Notes under the pieces: model-generated
What the model saw: only the letters and a program-made list of their open reading frames with translations
What the model was told of the DNA's origin: nothing
Databases searched by the model: none
Assembly (NCBI GenBank): GCA_964017065.1
Contig: OZ024783.1
Coordinates: 11,498,885-11,562,884 of the forward strand
DNA length: 64,000 nucleotides
DNA from: Haliclona indistincta
Taxonomy: Eukaryota; Porifera; Demospongiae; Haplosclerida; Chalinidae
Direction of reading: 5' to 3'
Shown: one piece after another, positions 11,301 to 21,111 of the stretch
Numbering within the stretch: the stretch's first letter is position 1
Layout: each line of letters opens with the position of its first letter
Made by a program: the position numbers and the translations under genes

Positions 11301-14300
11301 TGGCTTGCCTGGTGACGTCATTTGGGTGATAGAATAGCTCATAAAGATTACTGGCCTTTCGTGTGTCTTCATCTCTTAATTCAACAATCACCATTAGGTC
11401 CCACTCATGGTGTAACTTGCCTTCTCTCCATAACCTGCACAGCTGCCAACATAATGTTGATTTCCCTGTTCCTGGGTCTCCTTCTATGAGGACAAAATGT
11501 GCTGCTGTCCTTCCACCATGTAATAATCCTATTTCTTCTATTTTCATAGATATTTCTTCTTGAAGTAGTTTATCTACTTTCCCTCTGAACAAGTGCTCTT
11601 GTTGTCGAATTAATACCCTGCTGTTTTGATTCTTGTCTCTGTGTACCAGCACTAAATTGATTGGGTATTCTGGATGGTAATCAGAAAAAACTGGTGATGA
11701 ATAAAGAGGAAAGGGATTGGTGTAGTAATCCTCTTTAAGGTATCTCCGGTATTCCACAAGAGGTGAGAAGAACACTAAATATAACTGCAAAATTATTACA
11801 AAGAAAATGCCAAGAAAGGACACAAACACTAGTAAACGAATGCTTGGAATTGATGACACAACTCGATGCTTTCTGGATACATCTTTGTTTGGATGAGAAG
11901 GAACTGATGTGAGGAATAAAAAGTATTAATGACACTAGAGTACACTACACTGGCTAATAATTATTATTATTTTGGTGCCAAATCTATTTGCTTTGATAGC
12001 ACCAAGAAAAGTTTATGTGCCGTTGGTAAATTTAATTAAGGTACATGTATAGTTTTGACAAACAGTGATCATAGCAATTGTATTTACTTAACTAACAGCT
12101 AAGCAAAAGAACTGCTTCAGCAGAATTGAATCACGGGGGATCCGGAAGCTCAACCTGATTGCTCCTGCTCATAAATTGTTCATTAAAATTGCCCACATAA
12201 CAGATCAATTGATCTCAAATAATAATCGTTACTTAGAGGCTGGAGTTCACTTGAAAGCCTAGAATACGCTACAACTGCAAACATTAGCACTCATGCTTTG
12301 CAAGCACAGTGCTTTGCCGGCAATAGTAGCTATATTCACGAAGAATGATTGGCCCCGCGCTCGTGGGACCTGCAGAGCCGAGTCCCGGTACCTCTGAACC
12401 AGGATAGTAAACTAACCAATAAGCATACTCACTCAAGTTTCATGTACATAAGTAAAACATCATGTACATGCCGCATGGTTACCATTTCAGCAATATGAAC
12501 GGCATTAACAAAAGTACCACTTTAAAACTCAACCCACAGCTGAGAATCAATTTTGGTCACTAAATAATTTATTACCTGTTGAAGTTCATATTGAATTTAT
12601 AACATTGCAGAGTGATTTTAGGTATGTAATTGACAAGCTTGAGATAGATTGGTACGTTCAAACACAAAACTATGCTCAAAGTGATACAACTGGTCATGCA
12701 TGTTACGATTACTTGAAAAGTGTAATCAATATGTTGTGCGCAAACTATGGATCGGGACAATCCATGGATTGCGCCGCCCAAAGTATGGATCCGTGCTTTG
12801 CGCAATAATCCATGGATTGTCTGCTCAATCCATGGATCGCGCGAACGAGGGAATCGAAGTACGGATCTCAGCCAAACCATTGATGCATGGACGCTCATGA
12901 GAAGTGGCAGACTCTGGCTACAAAACCACTGAAGTTCGCCACTGGAATACCTCCGGCAGCAATGCTGTTCAACATGATTGCCTATAGTATTCTAGCTACA
13001 GTAGTAAATATGTTTGCTGAGGCAGCAAGGTTGAGATACATGAGATGAATATGGTTGTATGAGTCTTGAGTTCAGGCTGTAATAGCTGGGCAGAGCGTGC
13101 AGTGATCACACTAGCAATAGAAGGCCTCAGTAGCATCTTCTATAGATATCCCTGGTTCAAGTTCTTCTCAGTTCAATATCGCTAGTCCAATATTAGCAGA
13201 GTTAGTTTATAACTTGCTCGCCTTTGTTGTCGCCAGCCGAAACGAGGTAAGCAACGATTTCCTTTCCTTTCTCTCGACTGATCACCTTGCTCCCTTTCTT
13301 CTTTTGCACGAACGCTTGACACATGTGTGGTTGCGCAATCCATGGATCGCGCAAGTGCTGCGCAATCCATGGATTGCCCGCGCAAAGCACGGATCCATAC
13401 TTTGAGCAGCGCAATCAACGGATTGTCCCGATCCATGGTTTGCGCATAACAAATACATTTACGGATTATAATTATTTGCTTGAATTTTATTGATTACAAA
13501 TACGGTTACTAAAATAAATAAAATTAATAATAATAATAATATGGAAAAATTGCATATTTCATAGACTTTTGTAATATAACTATTAATTATTATAGCCGGA
13601 TTTTTTTGCAGTTGTGTTCCACAAACTGCTTACTTCGGTATACAGTAGATTAATAAACAAAATTAATGGGATAATGTTAACTGCACAAGGGTTGATAGAC
13701 TCAAATTTGACTAGAAATTGCGTATAATAATTATTATTCATTGTCCACACTCTGCATGTAATCAATAGTAATTACAGCAATCCAAGTACATGTACAATTT
13801 TACGAACTCTTCCTGTCTAAGATTTTGGATTGCCATTGCAATTACAGTTATACAATTACCTTTACAACATCACTGGTATGTATGCAATATCTATCAATGT
13901 TCTTGCTAGCTACAGTACATGCATACCTTCACTAATAGCAATAAGATCAGCAAGTGCACCTAGCTCTGACAGTCTGAGACACTCTATCAGGTGCTGATAT
14001 GTACGAGGAGCTTCACTACTAGCCAGCCACTTCTCAATGATAGCACGCACAATATCTTGAACATCATCTTTGTGATTTTTTCCGATCACACGAACCTCTT
14101 TCCCATTCTCATCTCGTAGAAGATGCATACCAAATGCAGTGATGTAGCCTTGAGCAGCAATCTCCTGAAAAATTTTAAGAGGCTTGCCATTGACTCTCAT
14201 TTCCTCAAGGTATAGTAGCGTAGGTGTACTGTCTGTATCAATACACAAACACAGATCATAGCTTGCTGTCGACTAGCCCCTCCCTGGCCCACCCTGAAAC

Positions 14301-14413
14301 CTACCTAGGTCTAGAGCAGGACCCGGGTTGAGTTCTACATCTCCGGATAGCAAGAGTAGTCGTTGTATCAATGCACAGATCATCGCGTTTGTACCAGATT
14401 CGAGCTTTGTCAT
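8343..14413 (-). CDS. NLR protein: 2A leader, Death domain, TM, NACHT, LRR-like
   Basis: Five exons join in phase: 14413-14305, 14265-13927, 11903-9761, 9621-9406 and 8865-8343. They total 3330 nt, or 1109 residues plus stop. The first is a 32-residue leader ending DVELNPGP. Next, at roughly residues 37-149, is a Death domain (FGMHLLRDENGKEV, IIEKWLASSEAPRTYQHLI). A basic linker and one TM helix (LLVFVSFLGIFFVIIL) follow at about 170-195. NACHT comes next, with Walker A GDPGTGKST near 290, Walker B LLVFLDGYDEIS near 365 and TTRPTATY. The end carries leucine-rich repeat-like exons (LKTLSLPYFEIEP, LEQLSFQMHNISDSAFDEL). The apparent stop after the NACHT exon is the splice donor GACAA|GTAAGTA. 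The fourth exon is chosen because its phase fits on both sides. The product is probably an innate immune sensor. The TM between Death domain and NACHT is unusual; it sits in the conserved part of both copies. Confidence 0.85.
12732..13451. mobile_element. MITE-like element with palindromic sub-repeats, in intron 2 of NLR 2
   Basis: Terminal inverted repeats of about 110 bases run from TGTTGTGCGCAAAC at the left to its complement at 13451. Both arms contain repeated self-complementary units of the type CAATCCATGGATTG, and GGATCCGTGCTTTGCGC. No transposase frame is present in the 720 bases. A possible AATA target duplication flanks it, but this is weak. It is absent from the homologous intron of copy 1, so it is a later insertion. 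Confidence 0.65.
14318..14413 (-). other. 2A ribosome-skipping / signal-like leader of NLR copy 2
   Basis: The leader has 32 codons from ATG 14413-14411: MTKLESGTNAMIC, then a hydrophobic LIQRLLLL run, then SGDVELNPGP. The last Pro codon is 14318-14320. All canonical 2A positions (D, V, E, N, P, G, P) are present. The motif is conserved in both copies although residues upstream have changed, which suggests selection. If skipping works, a 31-residue peptide is released and the Death-NACHT protein starts at proline. If it does not, the leader can act as a signal sequence. Confidence 0.75.
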
Positions 14414-15187
14414 TGGTGCTTGCTTAGCCTCGAACCAGGCTCTTTTAATTTGTGTGGGCGGAATAAAGAGCCTGGTACACACTGTCTGCGCATGCTCCAA
14501 ATCGCGCCGGAATTCCGGCGCGATAGGAAACTTTCGTGCACGTTTGTAATACGCGCTACGAAATTTTACGTCATCGCTTACTGGTACTGTGGATCTCGGT
14601 TCAGAACAAGTTTTGGTCTTCTTTAATGGAAGTTCTGCTAACTACATTAGTAATACTGTACAGGCAAGGCAGTAGTGAGCGGCGAGTGTACGAATTGTGT
14701 ACAATAACAGCGATGTTTCTACTGTCGTTGCTTTGCGCGTTTATCCGTTCAGCAGATCAGCTTGGTACTTTGCTAGCAGCAGTTCAGGATATGTGGCTGT
14801 CAAAACTAGCTCTATTTTCTTGAAAGGTGAATGATCTACGTTTGAATTGGGCTAGCTAGAAGCCGCCATGTTCTTTGCTTGACCACGCCCTTCGTCCCGC
14901 CTGGCATTGATAATTATTATTTCGTCACATCCGTCCAAACCACGTGAATTTTCAGCACATGCGCAGACAGTGTGTACCAGGCTCTTTATTCCGCCCACAC
15001 AAATTAAAAGAGCCTGGTTCGAGGCTAGGTGCTTGCTATGCTGCAGTTGGAATGTAGTCGGAACGTAGTCAGGCGTGGCGTGTTTGTCCGCCTACCACGC
15101 ACGCACGTGATCGTTGCGTGGTTACGACGCACATGGCAGTGTCTCTAGCTAGCTAGCTAGTAAAGCTGGTATTATAGTACCGTAACG
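14414..15187. promoter_or_regulatory. Divergent intergenic region between NLR 2 and membrane gene 2
   Basis: These 774 bases separate two outward-facing start codons, mirroring 3925-4676. Inverted hairpin repeats lie at about 14417-14490 and 14960-15035 and share an AAAGAGCCTGG stem. The 15040-15187 part is similar to 4535-4676 just before membrane gene 1, so promoter-proximal sequence is conserved between units. Promoter elements themselves were not identified. Confidence 0.5.
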
Positions 15188-16253
15188 ATGAAAGCGATTT
15201 TGAGGATGAATTCATTGCTGTCTGTACTGTTAGGAAATATCTGTCACGGAGTAAATAAGATAGAAGCTGACAACGATGAAATTGTGAGACTTCATACCGT
15301 ATAGGGACTGAGCTATATAGATGACAGTGTAATCAACTGATTAGCCAGCTTGTTGGTTTACTACTGTTTTTATAGACTTCAGGTCATGATGCAGTAGTGA
15401 AGTTTGCAACAGCAATCAATTTCTGTGAGTAAGACTGTGTATGGTACAACTACAAATGACACAAAAATTAATGGCAGATACAGAATTCCGCAATGAAGGA
15501 TTCAATCCCTACAAGATGACAGCTATACCTACACAATGCTGTTTGGAGATTGAGATGAATGATACTGACTGTAGTGTGAGTGAAATAGCTACCCCAGACT
15601 GACTCACTGCGGATACATGTAGTATTGAAACTATTGGTTGTGTCTTTATTAGGGAGGCACGGTAGTGCCTCCCTATGTAGGGTTGAACGAGAAAACAAGA
15701 TGGCGGCTACATACAATGTATTAGCGTTCAAACGCTGATATTTCGCCTGGCGATGAATTTTATACGTCCAAAGACACTTAGATCTGCTCTCTGACGTTGC
15801 CCCATCTTACAGTAGCAAGGAGATTGCTCGAAATTGTTACTAAAGTGACGAACCTGGAAACGGTGAAAATCGACTTTCGTCATCTTCGTTTTCTTCTTCT
15901 TCTTTCTTCAACTCGCCTAGCGCCTTTACGCGAGCAGTGTAGAGACCAAAACACCCACGAACAGTCGTGAAATTCTCCTGGCAGGTGCCTTTTGAACTTT
16001 GTTTTTAGCGAAACGGCGATATACATTCGGCGAGTTCTCGACCGTGATCCATTGTCAGCTAAGTGTTAGACGCCATTAGTGTGATTGCGCAATACGCACG
16101 TGACCTATGACCTCTGTGGCTAGCGCACGTGACCGAGCACTAGCTTGATTGAGGTACTGGCTCAAATACGGACCGCGTACCGGACCGGACCGCGCGGACC
16201 AGCTCACGTGATCATTGGCCGTTCGACAGCCTGCAGAGCTAGAGCTGAGCCGG

Positions 16254-17873
16254 TGTCACGGTGATATGCGTCCCCCCGGTGATGAGTGACCCCCGGTCAC
16301 ATATCACCGGTGATTTGGGACTCACGCCGCGCACGGTGGGTCACATATCACCGCGCAGTGCATGCTCGGATGGCCGCCGGGCCGATAGCCTCCCGTTCTC
16401 GGTACCTGTGCACTAAGCTGCAGCTAGCCTGCTTGCAATGGAGGTGCTGCCACCACCATGAACGCCACGGTCTGCATGTGATCATGAAAATATCGAGGCT
16501 GTTTCACTGAACGCCTGTGATCAGGTGAGGCTTCAGTTACGATCTGGAACTAGATATAGTAACATGTTGAATGCAGTCTTTGATCTGGATGGAGAAGGAG
16601 ATCCTGTTGTGACGGTGAAATCAGTGAATATCTACCAAAAAAACTTGCAGACCTTAGAACCAAAGTGTTGGTTAGATTGCAAGGTTTGTGAGCAGTCATA
16701 TTATTGTCAGGGAAAATAAACTCGATTGTGTTACATACAGATAGTGGATGGATACATGCAGCTATTGTTGTGACAGAGTGTGAGAAGGTATTAGCTCAAA
16801 CTGGCTTCTATATACATACGATGTACACAGACTGATGTGCACGTAAAGGTTCTTAGCTCAAGACTTTTTACATAGTACCAGCAGAGTGGTCAGTCTAGCA
16901 TCATTAAGTGGTTTAAACCAGTAAAATTGACATTGTTATGCATTCTTTGTACTTTGATTCATTTTTAAGATGATCTAATCCAGAATAAATTCATTTTATG
17001 CCTTGTAAACATGCAGAATCAATATTGGACGCTATTAATTTTGTGAGTATATTATTATTTGATCATTTTAATTATTCCTGTTTATAATTCATGCACAATG
17101 GATTTATAATGGATTCATGCATAATATTACTAATAGATGATGGATCTACGAGGGTCTATTCTTGTCTATCTACATCCAATGACTGCAGCACCTAGTTCAT
17201 CGATTGTCACACAATTCAAGTATGTCCAATAATTCAGTGATATGCACTAGAAACAGTTGCAAGATGATGATGGACTGAAATATTACTGGGCACTTGTGGA
17301 AGTATTCACTGGAAGAGGTCATCAATAATATGTTTTTAATCAACTCTATATTACTGAACTCAAGCAGAGAGGGAATTTGTCTCTGCAGTCAAACGTGATG
17401 ACTGTGGCATATTCGTTTGCCTGTGGGTATTGGATTTCAGGAACACTGGGAAGTTCCGGCAGTAAAGTACGGATAACTATCTGAGAACCACTGCATGACA
17501 ACTAAAAGTGCTGCTGGACTACAATGCTACATGTATAACGATGGACAAGTGTAAACATTTGTCAATAATCCACAGATTTATAGCCCATTTTCTGCCATGT
17601 TTGGACTGCATGGCTGTAATTGATTCTCATTAAAATTATTTACACCGCGCTCTGTTTCCGGAGGCAAGCAATAAAGCATTTAGAAATACTTGCCATGATA
17701 TGCGCGGCCCTTTTATCTGAGGGGTCACATATCACCGTGGAGTCACACATCACCGCGGGACTTGCTGCTAGCTCCGGTGATATGTGACCCACCGTGCGCG
17801 GCGTGAGTCACAAATCACCGGTGATATGTGACCGGGGGTCACTCATCACCGGGGGTCGCATATCACCGTGACA
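16254..17873 (+). mobile_element. TIR transposon with relic Ulp1-like (C48) protease frame
   Basis: Terminal inverted repeats of about 100 bases are built from palindromic GGTGATATGTGACC-type units and flanked by CCGG on both sides. Inside, on the plus strand near 16625-16690, is LQTLEPKCWLDCKV, like the Ulp1 L-xP-x-WL(N/D)-xxV motif. Near 17396-17440 is DDCGIFVCLW, the catalytic DCGxFxC motif. The upstream QSN of the oxyanion motif is one base out of frame, so the frame is decayed. Ulp1-type proteases are known passengers of several DNA transposon groups, including Mutator-like and KDZ elements. The superfamily here is not settled. Confidence 0.6.
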
Positions 17874-17937
17874 CCGGTCGTATCGTATTGCAGAGCAAAC
17901 GACACGTCACGTGATGGCAGTTCGTGATCTGCTGTTT

Positions 17938-18145
17938 GAATGCTTCCATACAGCGCTTTGAATAGATCTTGCAACAGTTACACCACAGTCAAAGCGGAAG
18001 TAATACGTTGACCAATCAAACACGGCTGGTCACGTGTGGGCCTGCATCAGAGAATTGAAACGCGTGATTGATTGGTCAACGTAAGAAAACGTGTTACTTC
18101 CGCTTTGACTGTGGCGTTGCAAGATCTATTCAAAGCGCTGTAGTC
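17938..18145. repeat. Foldback repeat, about 85-base arms
   Basis: The sequence at about 17938-18025 (CTTTGAATAGATCTTGCAAC, then GCGGAAGTAA and GTTGACCAATCAA) recurs inverted at about 18058-18142. The loop is short. No coding content. Confidence 0.7.
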
Positions 18146-18470
18146 TTGCTGCTTGTATGCTTCCATGGTTCTGCTGCTTGCATGCTTAGCTCTGCTGCTT
18201 GCATGCTTCCATGGTTCTGCTGCTTGCATGCTTAGCTCTGCTGCTTGCATGCTTCCATGGTTCTGCTGCTTGCATGCTTATAGCTCTGCTGCTTGCATGC
18301 ATATGCTTCCATGGTTCTGCAGCTTGCATGCTTCCATGGTTCTGCTGCTTGCATGCTTAGCTCTGCTGCTTGCATGCTACCATGGAAGTTCTGCTGCTTG
18401 CATGGTTCCATAGTTCTGCTGCTTGTATGCATGCTTCCATGATACTGTTTTGATGCTTCCATAGATCTAC
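18140..18470. repeat. Minisatellite, unit about 22-44 bases
   Basis: A tandem array is built from variants of CTGCTGCTTGCATGCTTCC and CTGCTGCTTGCATGCTTAGC, with more than ten imperfect units. The open frames across it on both strands are repeat artefacts. Confidence 0.85.
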
Positions 18471-18799
18471 TGCATGCATACATGCTGTCGTAATTATGCA
18501 TCGGCTAATTGCTTGCTAGCATATACATGCTACTGCACCGAGGCATCTGCACCTTTGGTGCTTTATTTTTTATTATTATTTCCACTGACTTCACTGTTTA
18601 CATTGCTTTGGATATCTGACTTTGTTCTTTTTGCCAGGTGTGTCCTGTTGTTCACTGGTTGGCCTTTGTATTAGCTTTCGCTAGTTGGTCACACCTGCCT
18701 TTGGCAAAGATAAAAAAAGGAAAAAATGCCAAACTGAGCTAATGATATACTGTTGATACAAGTAAGCTTAAGTCAAATAAGTAATACAGGAGTGCAGAC

Positions 18800-18992
18800 A
18801 CTTAATTCAGCAGATCTCAACATCTGTTCCCCAAGTGTAGTTTTTCTTCATTCTGTCAACATGTTTCACTACAGTAGATGGGTGGCACAATGGAATGAAA
18901 GGTCTGGGGTTCTTCTCAATAACATCCACGATCAATGAAATGAATGCTCTTTCAGATTGGTGATTTTCTTCTGTTCCTACATGCACCAAGAT
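18800..18992 (-). pseudogene. Fragment resembling an OTU-type cysteine protease domain
   Basis: The minus-strand frame reads ERAFISLIVDVIEKNPRPFI, then an HVDRMKKNYTWGTDVEI segment. The spacing of a helix with N-P-x-x-F, then H-x-x-x-MK and W-G-T-D-V-E-I, is typical of the middle of OTU domains. The catalytic Asp-Gly-x-Cys region is not visible and there is no complete gene. It lies inside the nested transposon DNA, so it is probably a passenger relic. Confidence 0.35.
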
Positions 18993-19387
18993 GAAGGAGA
19001 ACTGCCTTCAAAACAGGCAGTTGCCATCACCAATAATGCATGCCTGCAACGTGAATGGTCATGCAGAAAGTTGTCCACTGCACATGAGCTTAGAGTGTGA
19101 GTGTGGACTGCAACAGATAGTGAGCTCGGTGTAGCTGCTGCACAGTTAAGACCAGAGATGATCTTTGGCACATGAGCAGCCTGAGACAGCATCTGTAAGT
19201 GCATGTGCATTCGAAAACGAATAAGTTGAACTGTGCATGTGCAGTTATTTAATATTTATACCTGCTGTAATTGACCATTACACATTCTCTTCATGCACCC
19301 TTTCTTCTTTCTACCAGGACCAGCGAATCTTCTCATGGCATTGCAATTACTACACATCCATGGGTGTAAGCAGCCCTGGCACTGACC

Positions 19388-19688
19388 CAGTGGCGTATCT
19401 AGGGGGGGTGCTCAGGGTGCTCCAGCACCCCCTTAAACTAGAGATATTAATATTCATAAAGTAGCAGGCTACTGGCTAACCTAACCTCAGGCTCTAAGCT
19501 CTATAGCTTCATCGAAGAATCCATGATAGAGTGCCGTACAGTTCTAAATAACGCACACTGTACCAATTATTACACGCAAAATAAACGAAAATTAATTGAT
19601 AATGAATAATTAATTAGCAAAATTTTCGCGCGCACTTCGCGCGCTCATATTCAGCACCCCTTTCTACCAAATCCTAGATACGCCACTG
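19388..19688. mobile_element. 301-base MITE, CAGTGGCGTATCTAGG ends
   Basis: Perfect terminal inverted repeats CAGTGGCGTATCTAGG / CCTAGATACGCCACTG are flanked by the direct repeat CTGACC (19382-19387 and 19689-19694). There is no coding content. The CAGTG ends suggest a hAT-type origin, though a 6-base duplication is short for hAT. Confidence 0.75.
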
Positions 19689-19910
19689 CTGACCAGTACT
19701 GTTGCTTTGTGCTGTAACACTGTTACTTAGTGTTGCTATCAGTACTGCTGTCTTGTGTTGCAACAGCACTAGTACAGTACCTGGCTTGTTGAATATCTAA
19801 TTTCATAAGCTGACATCAATGATTGTTAATAAATTAGTGCATGTACACTTATTGAAACTGTGATGTCATCATCATGGTCCTTAGCACACAGTAGCTCGAA
19901 AATTGCAGCT

Positions 19911-20279
19911 CGGCGAGTAGTCTAGCAACTAACCCTCCCGCCTACTGATAATTGGATGGACGGCGGAGAGGATCTAGCAAACATTGCCATTTTAAATGAA
20001 TAATAATGAAGTAAACCGCGTTACGATTAGCTGGGCGTTGCCTCCAACCGCGTGTACGTGTATACACTGCTTCTAGTTCAGCTGCATGTTTAATCATATT
20101 CATAATAATAACAAAGCCACGAAGAATGAATATCATTTTCTTCCTGGGAGAAAATGATATTCATTACGAATCTGATTGGTCAGTTGAAAACTATGAATGG
20201 CAATGTTTGCTAGACCCTCTCCGCCGTCCATCCAATTATCAGTAGGCGGGAGGGTTAGCTGCTAGACTACTCGGCGAGG
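19911..20279. mobile_element. Foldback/MITE with about 85-base inverted arms
   Basis: The left arm (CTCGGCGAGTAGTCTAGCA through the GGATGGACGGCGGAGAGG block to GCAAACATTGCCATT) recurs inverted at about 20195-20279. The spacer is AT-rich and non-coding. Confidence 0.7.
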
Positions 20280-20734
20280 TGCGCTATGCGCATACTTTGC
20301 CGCGCGTCGCTGGCCAATGATCACGTGAGCTGGTCCGCGCGGTCCGGTCCGGTCCGCATTTGAGCCCGTACCCTAGCTTGAGTATAGCCGCGCCGTATGG
20401 AACACGGAGAACACATAATTATTTGTCTGGAGTCGTCGAAGAACTGTAAGCTCGTGTAAAATCAACATTCTGCGCTCGCCAGATCATTATAACCGCCGTA
20501 TGGTCTACAAACAAGAGTGGGCGGGGCTCGAATGCATGCCCGCGCCGCCTAGCCTGCATGCATGCGCTATGCGTAGGCGACCTGATATACAGCATAACAA
20601 TTATTTTTAGCTACAAGTTTAAAATTGTTAATAAAGAAAAGCCATCAATAACAGGAAAACTAAACCAATGGTAGAAACAATGACGGCTCAGTACATGCAT
20701 GATATTGAACTGCACATCACTGAATAAGAAAAAA

Positions 20735-21111
20735 GGACACAAACAAGAAAATGAAAAGATTTCTATCGAAATCAAAAGGATGTAGGGTTGTGAAATCTAC
20801 CACTGGTCCACAATATAAACTAACAAGGAACAAGCATGGAATGGTAACACGATTGACTTGCTAACAGACCATAGATCCCTACATCAGTGGCTGCACATAA
20901 GAATGCACGTCAGGTGTCAATCAACAGCAACTAGCAGAACTAGCTATAGTCAGCCAAAGCAGCCACTGATGTAGGGATCTATGGTCTGTTAGCAAGTCAA
21001 TCGTGTTACCATTCCATGCTTGTTCCTTGTTAGTTTACATTGTGGACCAGTGGTAGATTTCACAACCCTACATCCTTTTGATTTCGATAGAAATCTTTTT
21101 ATTTTCTTTTA
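20735..21111. repeat. Long foldback forming one end of the Helitron-like element
   Basis: Arms of about 165 bases (GATTTCTATCGAAATCAAAA to CCCTACATCAGTGGCTG and the reverse) are nearly identical and separated by about 45 bases. The same structure lies at 47057-47455. A shorter relative with the same inner CTACATCAG.GGCT motif lies at 52380-52745. Confidence 0.8.

Larger units (their letters stand above)
16149..20372. mobile_element. Nested TIR element carrying further insertions
   Basis: Inverted repeats at about 16154-16225 and 20305-20372 share GGTAC.GGCTCAAAT.CGGACC and the GGACCGCGCGGACCAGC block. The 9-base sequence CTAGCTTGA occurs at both outer sides (16140-16148 and 20373-20381) as a target duplication. 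The 47054-48302 copy has no such insert, so this element jumped into a resident Helitron-like element. Its core is filled with other elements. Confidence 0.6.
15649..21111 (-). mobile_element. Helitron-like non-autonomous element with nested insertions
   Basis: Compared with the same intron of copy 1 (5040-5165), this is inserted DNA. Read on the minus strand, the insert starts T-A-A-A-A-G next to host A. It ends with a short hairpin (GGGAGGCAC...GTGCCTCCC) followed by CTAA and then host T. The 47054-48302 copy has the same ends, with TC at the start, and 40416 has the same hairpin end. A TC start, a hairpin plus CTRR end, and A|T insertion without target duplication fit Helitron rules. The hairpin touches CTAA directly, which is atypical. 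Other elements are nested inside (16149-20372). Confidence 0.6.

Noticed and set aside
11363..11563. Plus-strand 66-codon frame, nearly identical at 497-697
   Set aside because: Antisense shadow of the NACHT exon; it is conserved only because the minus-strand gene is conserved.
12732..13451. CRISPR-like array from repeated CCATGGATTG units
   Set aside because: Units are palindromes arranged as two inverted arms, without regular spacers, in an animal intron.
18153..18501. Overlapping 86- and 89-codon frames rich in Ala/Cys/His
   Set aside because: Produced by the minisatellite repeat; no splice or start context.
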